NCBI RefSeq assembly: GCF_008370345.1
Contig: NZ_VTUU01000001.1
Location: 296,223-360,222, forward strand
Direction of reading: 5' to 3'
DNA from: Marinobacter salinexigens
GTDB lineage: Bacteria; Pseudomonadota; Gammaproteobacteria; Pseudomonadales; Oleiphilaceae
DNA length: 64,000 bases
A program made the position numbers and the translations under genes. The notes under the pieces were generated by a model. That model was not told the DNA's origin. It did not search any database and saw only the letters and a program-made list of their open reading frames with translations. Shown one piece after another: positions 1-11,390 of the stretch (position 1 is its first letter; every line of letters begins with the position of its first letter).

Positions 1-83
1 CCCCGCCTCTCTTTTCCAGTATCCAGTTAGCTGTTCCTGCCACCTTTCATACCTCGAAGCGCGTCTCCAAAGCCAATGATCAT

Positions 84-126
84 GTTCTGTCGGCTATCCA
101 ATATGGTTGCTGAGAAACGACAGAAC
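84..126. promoter_or_regulatory. 9-bp inverted repeat upstream of the flavoprotein gene
   Basis: GTTCTGTCG at 84-92 is perfectly complemented by CGACAGAAC at 118-126, with 25 nt between. It ends about 5 nt before the first possible start of the oxidoreductase gene. It could be a regulator site or an mRNA hairpin over the leader. No regulator gene lies beside it in the window, so the function is open. Confidence 0.3.
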
Positions 127-131
127 AATCA

Positions 132-1391
132 ATGAGGCTACCTATGACCCCCGCTCAGACGCTCTCCCAGCCACTGAAACTTCCTAACGGCTCTGAACTC
201 CCCAATCGCTTTGCCAAGTCCGCGATGAGCGAGACGCTTGGCACCATTGATAATCGTGTCACAGAGGAGCTGGTGACGCTCTACCGTACCTGGGCCAACG
301 GCGGCACGGGTCTCTCGATAACGGGCAATGTGATGATTGATCGCCGCCACATTGGTGAGCCCCAGAATGTGGTCTTGGAAGATGAGCGTGATATGGAATT
401 GCTCAGGGCCTGGGCGACCTCGGGGAAGGTGGCTGGTGGTCAGATCTGGATGCAGTTGAATCATCCGGGAAAGCAAAGCCCGAAGATGTTGAACAGGGAT
501 CCGGTTTCTCCCAGTGCAGTGCCGTTCCGGAAGGAGTTGCGGGGGATGTTTGCGACGCCCCGTGCGCTCTCAGGGCCGGAGATTGAAGGTATTGTTGCCC
601 GGTTTGCGCGCAGTGCTGCACTGGCGGAGCAGGCCGGGTTTGATGGGGTTCAGATTCATGGGGCGCATGGGTATCTGGTGAGTCAGTTTTTATCGCCACA
701 TCATAACCAGCGCGCCGATGACTGGGGCGGTACACCGGAAAAGCGGATGCGGTTTGTGTTGGAGGTTTACCGGGCCATTCGTGGTGCCACCAGTGGGGGC
801 TTTAATGTGGGTATCAAGCTCAACTCCGCGGATTTTCAGCGTGGTGGCTTTACTGAGGAAGAGTCGCTGGCGGTTATTGAAGCTCTGGCGGATGAGGGAG
901 TTGATCTGGTTGAGATTTCCGGGGGCAACTATGAAAGCCCAGCGATGGCTAAAGGCGATGGCCGTGTGAAGGAAAGCACGCGGACACGGGAAGCGTATTT
1001 TCTGGAGTTCGCGGAAAAAGTCCGGGCCCGGGTGTCGGTACCGTTGATGGTGACCGGTGGCTTTCGGAGTGGGCAGGGGATGGCTGAGGCCATTGAATCC
1101 GGCGCTACGGATCTGGTCGGCCTGGCTCGCCCGCTGGCGGTGGAACCGGATTTTCCGAATCGGATTATGGCTGGAGAGTTGTTTACCAGTGCGGTTCGTC
1201 CGATTCGTACCGGCATCCGGTTGATCGATAATATGGCCTTGATGGAAGTGAGTTGGTATACCCGACAGCTAGGCCGGATAGGGCGGGGTAAAGTTCCCCG
1301 GAAACATGATCGCGGGCTGTTGTCGCTGATGGAGGTATTGGGGGTGATGACGAGCCGAAGTGTCAGGACTCGCCTGCGTGCCGGGGAGTAA
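132..1391 (+). CDS. NADH:flavin oxidoreductase, old yellow enzyme family
   Basis: A 419-residue TIM-barrel FMN oxidoreductase of the old yellow enzyme / 2,4-dienoyl-CoA reductase N-terminal type. Visible family signatures are the N-terminal NRFAKSAMSE, the substrate/FMN segment GFDGVQIHGAHGYLVSQFLSP near residues 167-187 (His pair for substrate anchoring), RFVLEVYRAIR, and the C-terminal phosphate-binding segment VTGGFRSGQGMAEAIESGATDLVGLARPL. It is a single-domain protein without the FeS and NADH-binding C-terminal half of true dienoyl-CoA reductases. Such enzymes reduce activated C=C bonds with NAD(P)H; the substrate cannot be told. An in-frame ATG at 144 gives the N-terminus MTPAQTLSQP and is equally plausible. 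It stands alone and is convergent with a micro-gene. Confidence 0.9.
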   Translation: MRLPMTPAQTLSQPLKLPNGSELPNRFAKSAMSETLGTIDNRVTEELVTLYRTWANGGTGLSITGNVMIDRRHIGEPQNVVLEDERDMELLRAWATSGKVAGGQIWMQLNHPGKQSPKMLNRDPVSPSAVPFRKELRGMFATPRALSGPEIEGIVARFARSAALAEQAGFDGVQIHGAHGYLVSQFLSPHHNQRADDWGGTPEKRMRFVLEVYRAIRGATSGGFNVGIKLNSADFQRGGFTEEESLAVIEALADEGVDLVEISGGNYESPAMAKGDGRVKESTRTREAYFLEFAEKVRARVSVPLMVTGGFRSGQGMAEAIESGATDLVGLARPLAVEPDFPNRIMAGELFTSAVRPIRTGIRLIDNMALMEVSWYTRQLGRIGRGKVPRKHDRGLLSLMEVLGVMTSRSVRTRLRAGE

Positions 1392-1411
1392 GTTGCAACA
1401 CCGGCACGCAG
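1374..1411. terminator. Hairpin at convergent gene ends
   Basis: CTGCGTGCCGG (1374-1384) pairs perfectly with CCGGCACGCAG (1401-1411) around a 16-nt loop. It overlaps the stop of the flavoprotein gene and lies just beyond the stop of the micro-gene on the other strand. There is no U-tract, so it may act as a 3' mRNA-stabilising hairpin rather than an intrinsic terminator. Confidence 0.45.
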
Positions 1412-1424
1412 CGGGATCCAGTGG

Positions 1425-1535
1425 TCAGTTGGCGAAGAACATCCAGTCGAAGTAGTTGTGCAGATCTTCCATCATGGCGGTTTCAGATGGCTGGGTCAGT
1501 TCAAAAAGCAGGTTCTGGCTTTTGGCTTTTTTCAT
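1425..1535 (-). CDS. 36-residue micro-protein of unknown function
   Basis: The reading frame starts ATG at 1535 (MKKAKSQNLLFE...) and ends ...YFDWMFFAN at 1425. A Shine-Dalgarno sequence GAGGTG lies 4 nt before the ATG. A sigma-54-like -24/-12 promoter lies about 77-93 nt upstream (1612-1628). The peptide has a basic N-terminus, an acidic middle (ETAMMEDL) and an aromatic C-terminus (YFDWMFF). It has no signal peptide. I do not recognise a family. It could be a regulatory small protein, a modified-peptide precursor or a small membrane-surface protein. No maturation enzyme gene is adjacent; the neighbours are a flavoprotein gene and a porin gene. Being only 36 codons, it rests on the RBS and promoter evidence. 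Confidence 0.5.
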   Translation of the reverse strand: MKKAKSQNLLFELTQPSETAMMEDLHNYFDWMFFAN

Positions 1536-1611
1536 GATTCACCTCGTTTAGTCACAAGTTCGAACCGGCGGAGAGGTCCGTCAGGTTCCACGCACTATGC
1601 CTTTAAGGTTC

Positions 1612-1628
1612 TGCATCAGACGTGCCAA
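1612..1628 (-). promoter_or_regulatory. Sigma-54-like -24/-12 promoter for the micro-gene
   Basis: On the minus strand the sequence reads TTGGCACGTCTGATGCA. The -24 part TTGGCACG matches the RpoN consensus fully. The -12 part ATGCA keeps the essential GC. The GG and GC dinucleotides are exactly 10 nt apart, as RpoN requires. The expected start near 1600 would give a leader of about 65 nt before the micro-gene ATG at 1535. No enhancer-binding-protein gene is seen nearby. Confidence 0.6.
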
Positions 1629-1747
1629 AAATCGTCAGGATTCTATCTTGTTGAAAGTGCAGGGAGTTGGGGGGATGCCCCGCTGAGGCCTGTCTACGGG
1701 GTGATTCAGCGTGGTGCCTGGTGCACCGGGATTGCTCAGGGAAGACG

Positions 1748-1774
1748 AAAAACCCCGGCGGATGCCGGGGTTTT
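1748..1774 (-). terminator. Rho-independent terminator of the porin gene
   Basis: AAAACCCCGGC and GCCGGGGTTTT flank a GGAT loop. The hairpin lies about 35 nt past the porin stop codon and has U-tracts in both directions. It can therefore stop porin transcription on the minus strand and readthrough from the left. Confidence 0.85.
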
Positions 1775-1806
1775 CCCTGAGTTAACGCTTTTACTTCTAA
1801 GGAAGA

Positions 1807-2940
1807 TTAGAAGTTGTACTGCGCCGCGAACAGGAGGCGGCTTGCATCGCCGTCGTCACCGTTCTGGGTTTCACGCTGGCCGTACTGTGCTTCCACGCCC
1901 ATCATCACGTTCTTGACGGGGGTCCACTTGTAGTTGGCCATCAGAGCGGAGATGGATTCTGTGTCCCCACCGGTCAGGGCTCCATCAGTTACTGCGTCGT
2001 CGATATCGACCATAACGGTACCGTAGCCGATGTTGATGCTGCGTCCGCCACCGAGGTTGATGCCGGTACCGATGCTTCCGCCGTAGCCAGAGATGGTTTC
2101 AATGCTGCCGGTTCCGTCAACGTAAGCACTGGCTGTGCTGGAGCGATACAGGTAGCTGTTGGCGCCGTCAGAGTAGCTCAGGGTGCCCTGAACAGTGATC
2201 ATGTCGGTGATGGCCATTTTACCTGCAACGAAGGTTGCAAAGCCGAACTCGCTTTCGTCATCGGTGCCTGTGTCGTAGCCCAGCATCTGAGCCAAAACCG
2301 CAGCCGAGTAAGAGAAACCGCCTGCAGAATCTTCAATACGGGCAGTCAGCGCGGGCATGCCGTCTTTAGCGGCGGCGCCAGCGTTGGTAATGGAGTTCTG
2401 AGGATCTTCAGCTGAGATGGACAGAGGTCCGGCTGTATACCGAATCTGGGCGGTACGGCTCTGGTATCCGGCAAGGCCGGGCAGGGAGTCGAAGTCCAGG
2501 GTAGAGGTGTTGCCTACAAAGCTTGTGAAGTTGGACCATGTCTGGCCTGCCAGAACACTCTTGTAGGAACCGTAAGCATGACGCAAACGTAAGGTGCCGC
2601 CACCGCCTCCACGGAAGTCACCTTCGATGTTAACCATCACACCTTCAGGGCTGGTGGCTTTTACGCCGATCCGGCTCTGGAACGCATCGGCACCGAAGTA
2701 ACCGGTTGCTTCGTTGTCTTCAGCAGCGCCCACATTGATGGCGTTGTAATTGAAGGAACGAGTTGAGGAAGAAACGTTTTCGTCGATGTCGTAGCTGGCG
2801 TTAAAGCGGGCATAGCCGTATACCGCCATGTCGTAATCGCCAGCCGTGAAGTTCACAGCGCCAGCCTGGCTGGCTGCACCAAGCATAGCCGCCGCTGCCG
2901 TCGCTCGAATTGCCATTCTCAATTTATTGTTGCTTTGCAT
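1807..2940 (-). CDS. DcaP-like outer-membrane porin
   Basis: A 377-residue porin. The start chosen is ATG at 2940 (MQSNNKLRMAIRAT...), preceded by GGAG about 10 nt away; a longer frame from 3006 would put an unlikely charged tail before the signal peptide. A Sec signal peptide ends near ...SQAGA. The mature part begins with a beta-strand DYDMAVYGYARFNASYD, carries the conserved LRLRHAYG...LAGQTWSNF block, and ends with Phe (AAQYNF) as outer-membrane barrels do. This block is typical of DcaP, the trimeric porin linked to dicarboxylate uptake in Acinetobacter. A paralogue lies at 49609-50772. It is divergent from the arginine catabolic operon. The substrate is not deducible. Confidence 0.85.
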   Translation of the reverse strand: MQSNNKLRMAIRATAAAAMLGAASQAGAVNFTAGDYDMAVYGYARFNASYDIDENVSSSTRSFNYNAINVGAAEDNEATGYFGADAFQSRIGVKATSPEGVMVNIEGDFRGGGGGTLRLRHAYGSYKSVLAGQTWSNFTSFVGNTSTLDFDSLPGLAGYQSRTAQIRYTAGPLSISAEDPQNSITNAGAAAKDGMPALTARIEDSAGGFSYSAAVLAQMLGYDTGTDDESEFGFATFVAGKMAITDMITVQGTLSYSDGANSYLYRSSTASAYVDGTGSIETISGYGGSIGTGINLGGGRSINIGYGTVMVDIDDAVTDGALTGGDTESISALMANYKWTPVKNVMMGVEAQYGQRETQNGDDGDASRLLFAAQYNF

Positions 2941-4493
<1,553 letters not shown>

Positions 4494-4502
4494 GGAGACT
4501 CT

Positions 4503-5519
4503 ATGTGGCTGGTACGTCCGGCCAGACCGGATGATCTGGACCAGATTCTTGACATAGCGGGTGCCCAGTGTGCCCGCCTGTCTTCTACCTTGCCCCGACA
4601 GTCCGAGGCGTTGGCCCGGAAAATCGAGCACTCGCTGGCGTCCTTCCGCGGCGATACCTTGGATGGTGAACCGCCCCGGTTTCTTTTCGTTCTGGAAAAC
4701 ACAGATACCGGTGGTGTCGACGGCACTGCAGCCATTGATGCCCGCGCTGGCAATGGCCAACCCTTCTATAACTATCGCCGTGACGCCCTCATCCATGCTT
4801 CCCATGAACTGGGTGTATCGCGACGGGTTGAGGTCCTGTATCCGTCCCACGGTCTGACCGATCACACCCTGCTGTGTTCGTTTTCCATCCGTAATGAACT
4901 CCGTGACACAAACGCATTCGAGCTGCTTTCCCGCTCGCGGCTGCTGTTCATAGCGGAGCACCGGGAGTGGTTCAGCAGCCGGGTAGTGGTGGAGATTCAG
5001 GGGGTTCAGACGGAAACAGGGAATGTTCCATTCTGGGACAGCCTTGGCCGCCACTTTTTCAACATGGATTTTGAAACGGCGGACCAGTATTCCGGCATGC
5101 TCAGCAAGACCTTCATCGCCGAACTGATGCCGCCAAACCCGGTTTACGTGACCTTGTTGTCCCTGGCGGCCCAGAAGGCGTTGGGACAGGCGCACCAACT
5201 GACTCTGCCGAACCTGGAATTGCTCAAACGTGAGGGATTTCAGGCCGGGAGCTATCTGGATATCTTCGATGCGGGTCCGGTTCTGGAGGCCCGTACCGAT
5301 ACGTTGCACACGGTGGTCACCAGTCGCCGGAAAACCCTGCACGCGTCTCATGAAGACAGTGGCGATGTCTGTCTGATTTCTGCCGGAGACGGGGAAGGGT
5401 TCCGGTGCACACTGACCCCGGTTGCCGAATCCCTGGACGATCAGCTCAAAGTGCCGGTAAAAACCTGGCAGATCCTGGGCAAAACCGCCGGTGATCCGGT
5501 TAGGATTGCCCCCTTATGA
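4503..5519 (+). CDS. aruF: Arginine N-succinyltransferase, alpha-type subunit (AruF)
   Basis: A 338-residue member of the AstA family. AstA catalyses succinyl-CoA + L-arginine to N2-succinylarginine, the entry step of the AST pathway. The start MWLVRPARPDDLDQIL is typical of the GNAT-like N-terminal half. The conserved core is LLSRSRLLFIAEHREWFS and EIQGVQTETGNVPFWDSLGRHFFNMDF. The C-terminal part carries the SYLDIFDAGPVLEA segment. In pseudomonads two homologous subunits, AruF and AruG, form the enzyme; here the second copy follows directly. Assignment as alpha rests on gene order. It lies 9 nt after astC. Confidence 0.92.
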   Translation: MWLVRPARPDDLDQILDIAGAQCARLSSTLPRQSEALARKIEHSLASFRGDTLDGEPPRFLFVLENTDTGGVDGTAAIDARAGNGQPFYNYRRDALIHASHELGVSRRVEVLYPSHGLTDHTLLCSFSIRNELRDTNAFELLSRSRLLFIAEHREWFSSRVVVEIQGVQTETGNVPFWDSLGRHFFNMDFETADQYSGMLSKTFIAELMPPNPVYVTLLSLAAQKALGQAHQLTLPNLELLKREGFQAGSYLDIFDAGPVLEARTDTLHTVVTSRRKTLHASHEDSGDVCLISAGDGEGFRCTLTPVAESLDDQLKVPVKTWQILGKTAGDPVRIAPL

Positions 5520-5571
5520 GCTGCAAGAATATCGTTGGGAGTAACACAGGAAGCAACAGGGAGGAAGCTGA

Positions 5572-8146
<2,575 letters not shown>

Positions 8147-8163
8147 TGACAGGACCAATAGCA

Positions 8164-9501
8164 ATGAAGCATGCGGTAGAGGCTAATTTTGATGGTCTGG
8201 TCGGGCCTACCCACAACTACGCGGGTTTATCCTGGGGTAACGTAGCATCAAGGTCCAATGTGGATGCTGTATCCAATCCGAGAGAAGCCGCGCTGCAAGG
8301 GTTGGCGAAAATGAAACGGCTGGCGGACCGGGGGTATGTGCAGGGCGTTCTGCCGCCCCATGAACGCCCCCACGTGCAGACCCTTCGGGCTCTGGGGTTT
8401 GAAGGAACGGATGCCGCGGTACTGGAAAATGTGCTGAAAACCAGCCCGTCACTGCTGGCAACGGTATCGTCCGCTTCGGCCATGTGGACGGCCAACGCGG
8501 CGACGGTTTCCCCCAGCGCGGATACCGCAGACCACCGAGTGCATTTCACGCCGGCTAACCTGAGTGCCAAGTTTCACCGTTCTATCGAGCACCGGGTAAC
8601 GGGCCGATCGCTGAAAGCGATTTTCAGTGACGAGGGTTACTTTGCCCATCACCCGGCGTTGCCATCGGTCGCGCAGTTCGGTGATGAGGGAGCAGCCAAT
8701 CACACGCGCTTGTGTAACGGCTATGGCGATCCCGGGGTGGAGTTGTTCGTGTACGGGCAGGAGGCCTTCAATGAACAGGCGCCAGCACCTGGGAAATACC
8801 CCGCACGTCAGACTCTTGAAGCTTCTCAGGCCATTGCTCGTCTGCATGGATTGAGCGACCGTCACCGGGTATTTGCCCAGCAGAATCCTCCGGCCATTGA
8901 TGCCGGTGTTTTTCATAACGATGTTATTGCCGTGGGTAACGGTAACACTCTGTTTTACCACGATATGGCGTTTCTGGATGAGGCGCGGGTGTTGTCGGAT
9001 ATCCGCTCTCGTCTGACGGGGGCTGAACTGGAGGCCGTGCGTGTGTCCAGCGAAGAGGTTCCGATTGAAGACGCTGTGGCGTCTTACCTGTTCAATAGCC
9101 AGCTCCTGAATACGCCGGATGGCATGTTGCTGGCGGTGCCGGGGGAATGCCGGGAAGTGGCGTCGGTCCGTCGCTATCTGGATGAGTTGGTGCGTTCAGG
9201 CGGGCCGATTACTTCGGTGGAAGTGTTTGATGTCAAACAGTCCATGCGCAATGGTGGTGGTCCTGCATGTCTGCGCCTTCGAGTGGTGCTGAATGACGAC
9301 GAACTGGCCGCGATGCACCGGGGTGTGCTGTTAACGGATGAGCTGTATGAGCGTTTGACCATCTGGGTGGAGGCTCACTACCGGGACCAGCTATCGCAGG
9401 CAGATCTTGCTGATCCCATGTTGCTCGACGAAGTTCGCAAAGCGCTGGACGAACTCACAGGTATTCTGGGTTTAGGCTCGATTTACGATTTCCAGCTTTA
9501 G
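8164..9501 (+). CDS. astB: N-succinylarginine dihydrolase
   Basis: A 445-residue enzyme of the amidinotransferase/guanidinase fold. It hydrolyses N2-succinylarginine to succinylornithine, CO2 and two NH3. Motifs seen are [19 protein letters not shown] at the N-terminus, the catalytic-region His in [16 protein letters not shown], and the C-terminal nucleophile Cys in [15 protein letters not shown]. An upstream ATG at 8146 overlaps the astD stop, but I choose 8164 ([11 protein letters not shown]) because AGGA lies about 10 nt before it and known AstB proteins begin close to the [11 protein letters not shown] block. It is the last gene of the plus-strand ast set. Its end overlaps the stop of the convergent tetR gene by 4 bp. 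Confidence 0.94.
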   Translation: MKHAVEANFDGLVGPTHNYAGLSWGNVASRSNVDAVSNPREAALQGLAKMKRLADRGYVQGVLPPHERPHVQTLRALGFEGTDAAVLENVLKTSPSLLATVSSASAMWTANAATVSPSADTADHRVHFTPANLSAKFHRSIEHRVTGRSLKAIFSDEGYFAHHPALPSVAQFGDEGAANHTRLCNGYGDPGVELFVYGQEAFNEQAPAPGKYPARQTLEASQAIARLHGLSDRHRVFAQQNPPAIDAGVFHNDVIAVGNGNTLFYHDMAFLDEARVLSDIRSRLTGAELEAVRVSSEEVPIEDAVASYLFNSQLLNTPDGMLLAVPGECREVASVRRYLDELVRSGGPITSVEVFDVKQSMRNGGGPACLRLRVVLNDDELAAMHRGVLLTDELYERLTIWVEAHYRDQLSQADLADPMLLDEVRKALDELTGILGLGSIYDFQL

Positions 9502-10145
9502 GAAGCAATAGAGGCAGTGAGCATATCCATGGTATGCCGAATCAGGGCATCCGCCGGAAAGTCACCGCTTTCTGACCCCGCTGCCGGTCCGGTTTCGGAC
9601 TGGCAGAGCAGTATCACGCCATGCAGAGCGCCCCGCAGATAAAGAGCTGTCTGTTCCGGATTGCTGATCCGTTCCCGGCTCATGGTGCCATCTTCCAGTC
9701 CAAGGCGGATAGCGCTGAGCATCAGGCCCATCAACTCTGATTTCGAACACAGCATTTCTTCAGCCTGGCCTTCATCGGCTTCGACCATGGCGGTCGGGGC
9801 GTGAGTCAGGGCCGAGAAGTATTCCGGTTCTTCCTGATAGAAACGATAGTAAGCCCGGCCCATGGCGATGATCTGGGCCAGTCCTGTCTGGGCTGTTAGT
9901 TTTGCAGCTTCGAATCTGGCGGCCAGGCTTTTTCCCGCCCTGAGCATAATGCTCCGCTTGATGGCTGCTTTGTCCTTGAAATAGACATAGAGCAGTGCCC
10001 GGCTAAGGCTTGCGGTTCGGGCAATGTCATCCATTGACGTCCTTTCATAGCCCTTTTCCGCGAATACCAGCTCGGCTGCATCCAGTATGGCATCGTAGCG
10101 CGCCTGCTTTTCCCTTTCCCGGCGCGTTTTCAGCGGTTCACTCAT
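9498..10145 (-). CDS. TetR/AcrR family repressor of the adjacent RND pump
   Basis: A 215-residue regulator. The N-terminal helix-turn-helix is clear: [47 protein letters not shown] (about residues 15-62). The remainder is the variable ligand-binding and dimerisation domain. It is divergent from the efflux membrane-fusion and pump genes, and two TetR-style palindromes lie in the 165-bp gap, one over a -35 element. This is the usual layout of a local repressor that releases the pump promoter when a drug or lipid ligand binds. The inducer is unknown. Its 3' end overlaps astB by 4 bp, so the tail is shared coding sequence on both strands. Confidence 0.88.
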   Translation of the reverse strand: MSEPLKTRREREKQARYDAILDAAELVFAEKGYERTSMDDIARTASLSRALLYVYFKDKAAIKRSIMLRAGKSLAARFEAAKLTAQTGLAQIIAMGRAYYRFYQEEPEYFSALTHAPTAMVEADEGQAEEMLCSKSELMGLMLSAIRLGLEDGTMSRERISNPEQTALYLRGALHGVILLCQSETGPAAGSESGDFPADALIRHTMDMLTASIAS

Positions 10146-10208
10146 AGATGGTTCCGGTTATCTGTTACTGCTGTCGCATCATACCTGAATCTGCATAAAA
10201 CCTGATCA

Positions 10209-10240
10209 TTGACAAAATGTCAAAGAATGACATTATGTCG
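10209..10240 (+). promoter_or_regulatory. Pump promoter overlapped by two TetR-type palindromes
   Basis: TTGACAAAATGTCAA (10209-10223) is a perfect palindrome. A second related one, TGACATTATGTCG (10228-10240), has its centre 18 bp further on. The first half of palindrome 1 is also a perfect -35 (TTGACA). CATTAT at 10231-10236, 16 nt later, is a fair -10 inside palindrome 2. Repressor bound here would block RNA polymerase directly. The same sites could also autoregulate the divergent tetR gene. Confidence 0.65.
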
Positions 10241-10310
10241 GAAATGGCATCCGGTATTCCTGAGGAAGTGGTAACCGGTCACCAACACAACACGGATGAA
10301 AGGATGAATC

Positions 10311-11390
10311 ATGAAACCTCTCCTCAGATCCCCCCTAACGATCTTTGTGGCGCTTGCTGTCACCGTGCTGGCTGGATGTCGGGCTGGCGATGTTGCCTCT
10401 GAAACCCAGCCGGAGCGAGTCTCGGTCCGGGTGGCCGAAGTCACTGGCGGTGAGACTCACGACATTCCTTTGCACTTTTCGGGAATTGTCCGTGCGACCC
10501 GGCGGGCAACACTGACATTCCAGGTGAGCGGCACACTGAAAGAACGGTCTGTTGAGCTTGGGCAGGAAGTACAGGCGGGTGAAGTTCTGGCCCGGGTTTA
10601 CAATCCCGCACTGGCACCTGCGCGAGATTCTGCCAGGGCACGGCTTGATGAACTGATCACTCAATATGATCAGGCCAGGAGAGAATGGGAGCGTTCCAGT
10701 CGCCTGCATGAGCGGGGTGTGGTTTCCGAACAGGGGCTGGAGCAGATTGCAGCTCGCCGTGATGGCCTCAAGGCCAGCGTAGCAACGGCAGAGGCGGCGC
10801 TGGCGGAAGCCTCTCGTATGCTGCAGGAAAGCGAGCTCAGGGCTCCATTCTCGGGGCGGGTTGAGGCGCTGCTTATGGAAGCCGATGAGTTTGTGGCAGC
10901 CGGACAGCCAGTGATCCGTTTGTCATCACCGGAAGGGCGGGAGGTCGAAGTGCGTGTGCCTGCTTATTTGCTTGATCATGTGTCACTCAACCAGGAGCTT
11001 CCAGTCTGGTCCGTTCAGGATCGGACTCAGCCGGTACAGGCCGGTGCAGTTGTTGAAATTGCCCAGGCTGGTGCGATCAGGGGCGAACTGCACCCGGTTC
11101 TGGTCAGCTTGCCGGCGGGCACGCTTGAAGCGGGTGAGCCGGTTGAAGTTGGCATTACGCCCGTACAGATCGAGTCAACGACCGTGCCGCTGCTTTCCGT
11201 AATTCGCAGTGCAGAAGGCACCAGGGTCTATCGGGTCGAAGGCGGAGTCGCACGCCGTGTGCCGGTGAATGTTGATCGGGTGATCGGAGAGCGGGTTGTT
11301 GTGCGATCGGAGGCTTTGTCCCCGGGCGATCAGGTCGTCTATGCGGGCATGACTCGCCTGACCGATGGTGATGCCGTGGAGGTGCGCTGA
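10311..11390 (+). CDS. RND efflux membrane-fusion lipoprotein (HlyD/AcrA type)
   Basis: A 359-residue periplasmic adaptor. The signal sequence ends in a lipobox, VTVLAGCRAG, so Cys23 should be lipidated and anchored in the inner membrane. Domains in order: barrel-sandwich half QVSGTLKERSVELGQEVQAGEVLARVYN, a coiled-coil hairpin about residues 100-175 (RARLDELITQYDQARREWERSSRLHERGVVSEQGLEQIAARRDGL), the returning lipoyl half LRAPFSGRVEALLMEADEFV, a beta-barrel and the membrane-proximal domain. A Shine-Dalgarno AGGATG precedes the ATG. Its last base overlaps the start of the pump gene. No outer-membrane TolC-type gene is adjacent, so the pump must borrow one. Confidence 0.92.
   Translation: MKPLLRSPLTIFVALAVTVLAGCRAGDVASETQPERVSVRVAEVTGGETHDIPLHFSGIVRATRRATLTFQVSGTLKERSVELGQEVQAGEVLARVYNPALAPARDSARARLDELITQYDQARREWERSSRLHERGVVSEQGLEQIAARRDGLKASVATAEAALAEASRMLQESELRAPFSGRVEALLMEADEFVAAGQPVIRLSSPEGREVEVRVPAYLLDHVSLNQELPVWSVQDRTQPVQAGAVVEIAQAGAIRGELHPVLVSLPAGTLEAGEPVEVGITPVQIESTTVPLLSVIRSAEGTRVYRVEGGVARRVPVNVDRVIGERVVVRSEALSPGDQVVYAGMTRLTDGDAVEVR

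Noticed and set aside
1458..1916. A 152-codon plus-strand frame
   Set aside because: It crosses the porin terminator and enters the porin gene antisense; the only supported gene here is the micro-gene on the other strand.
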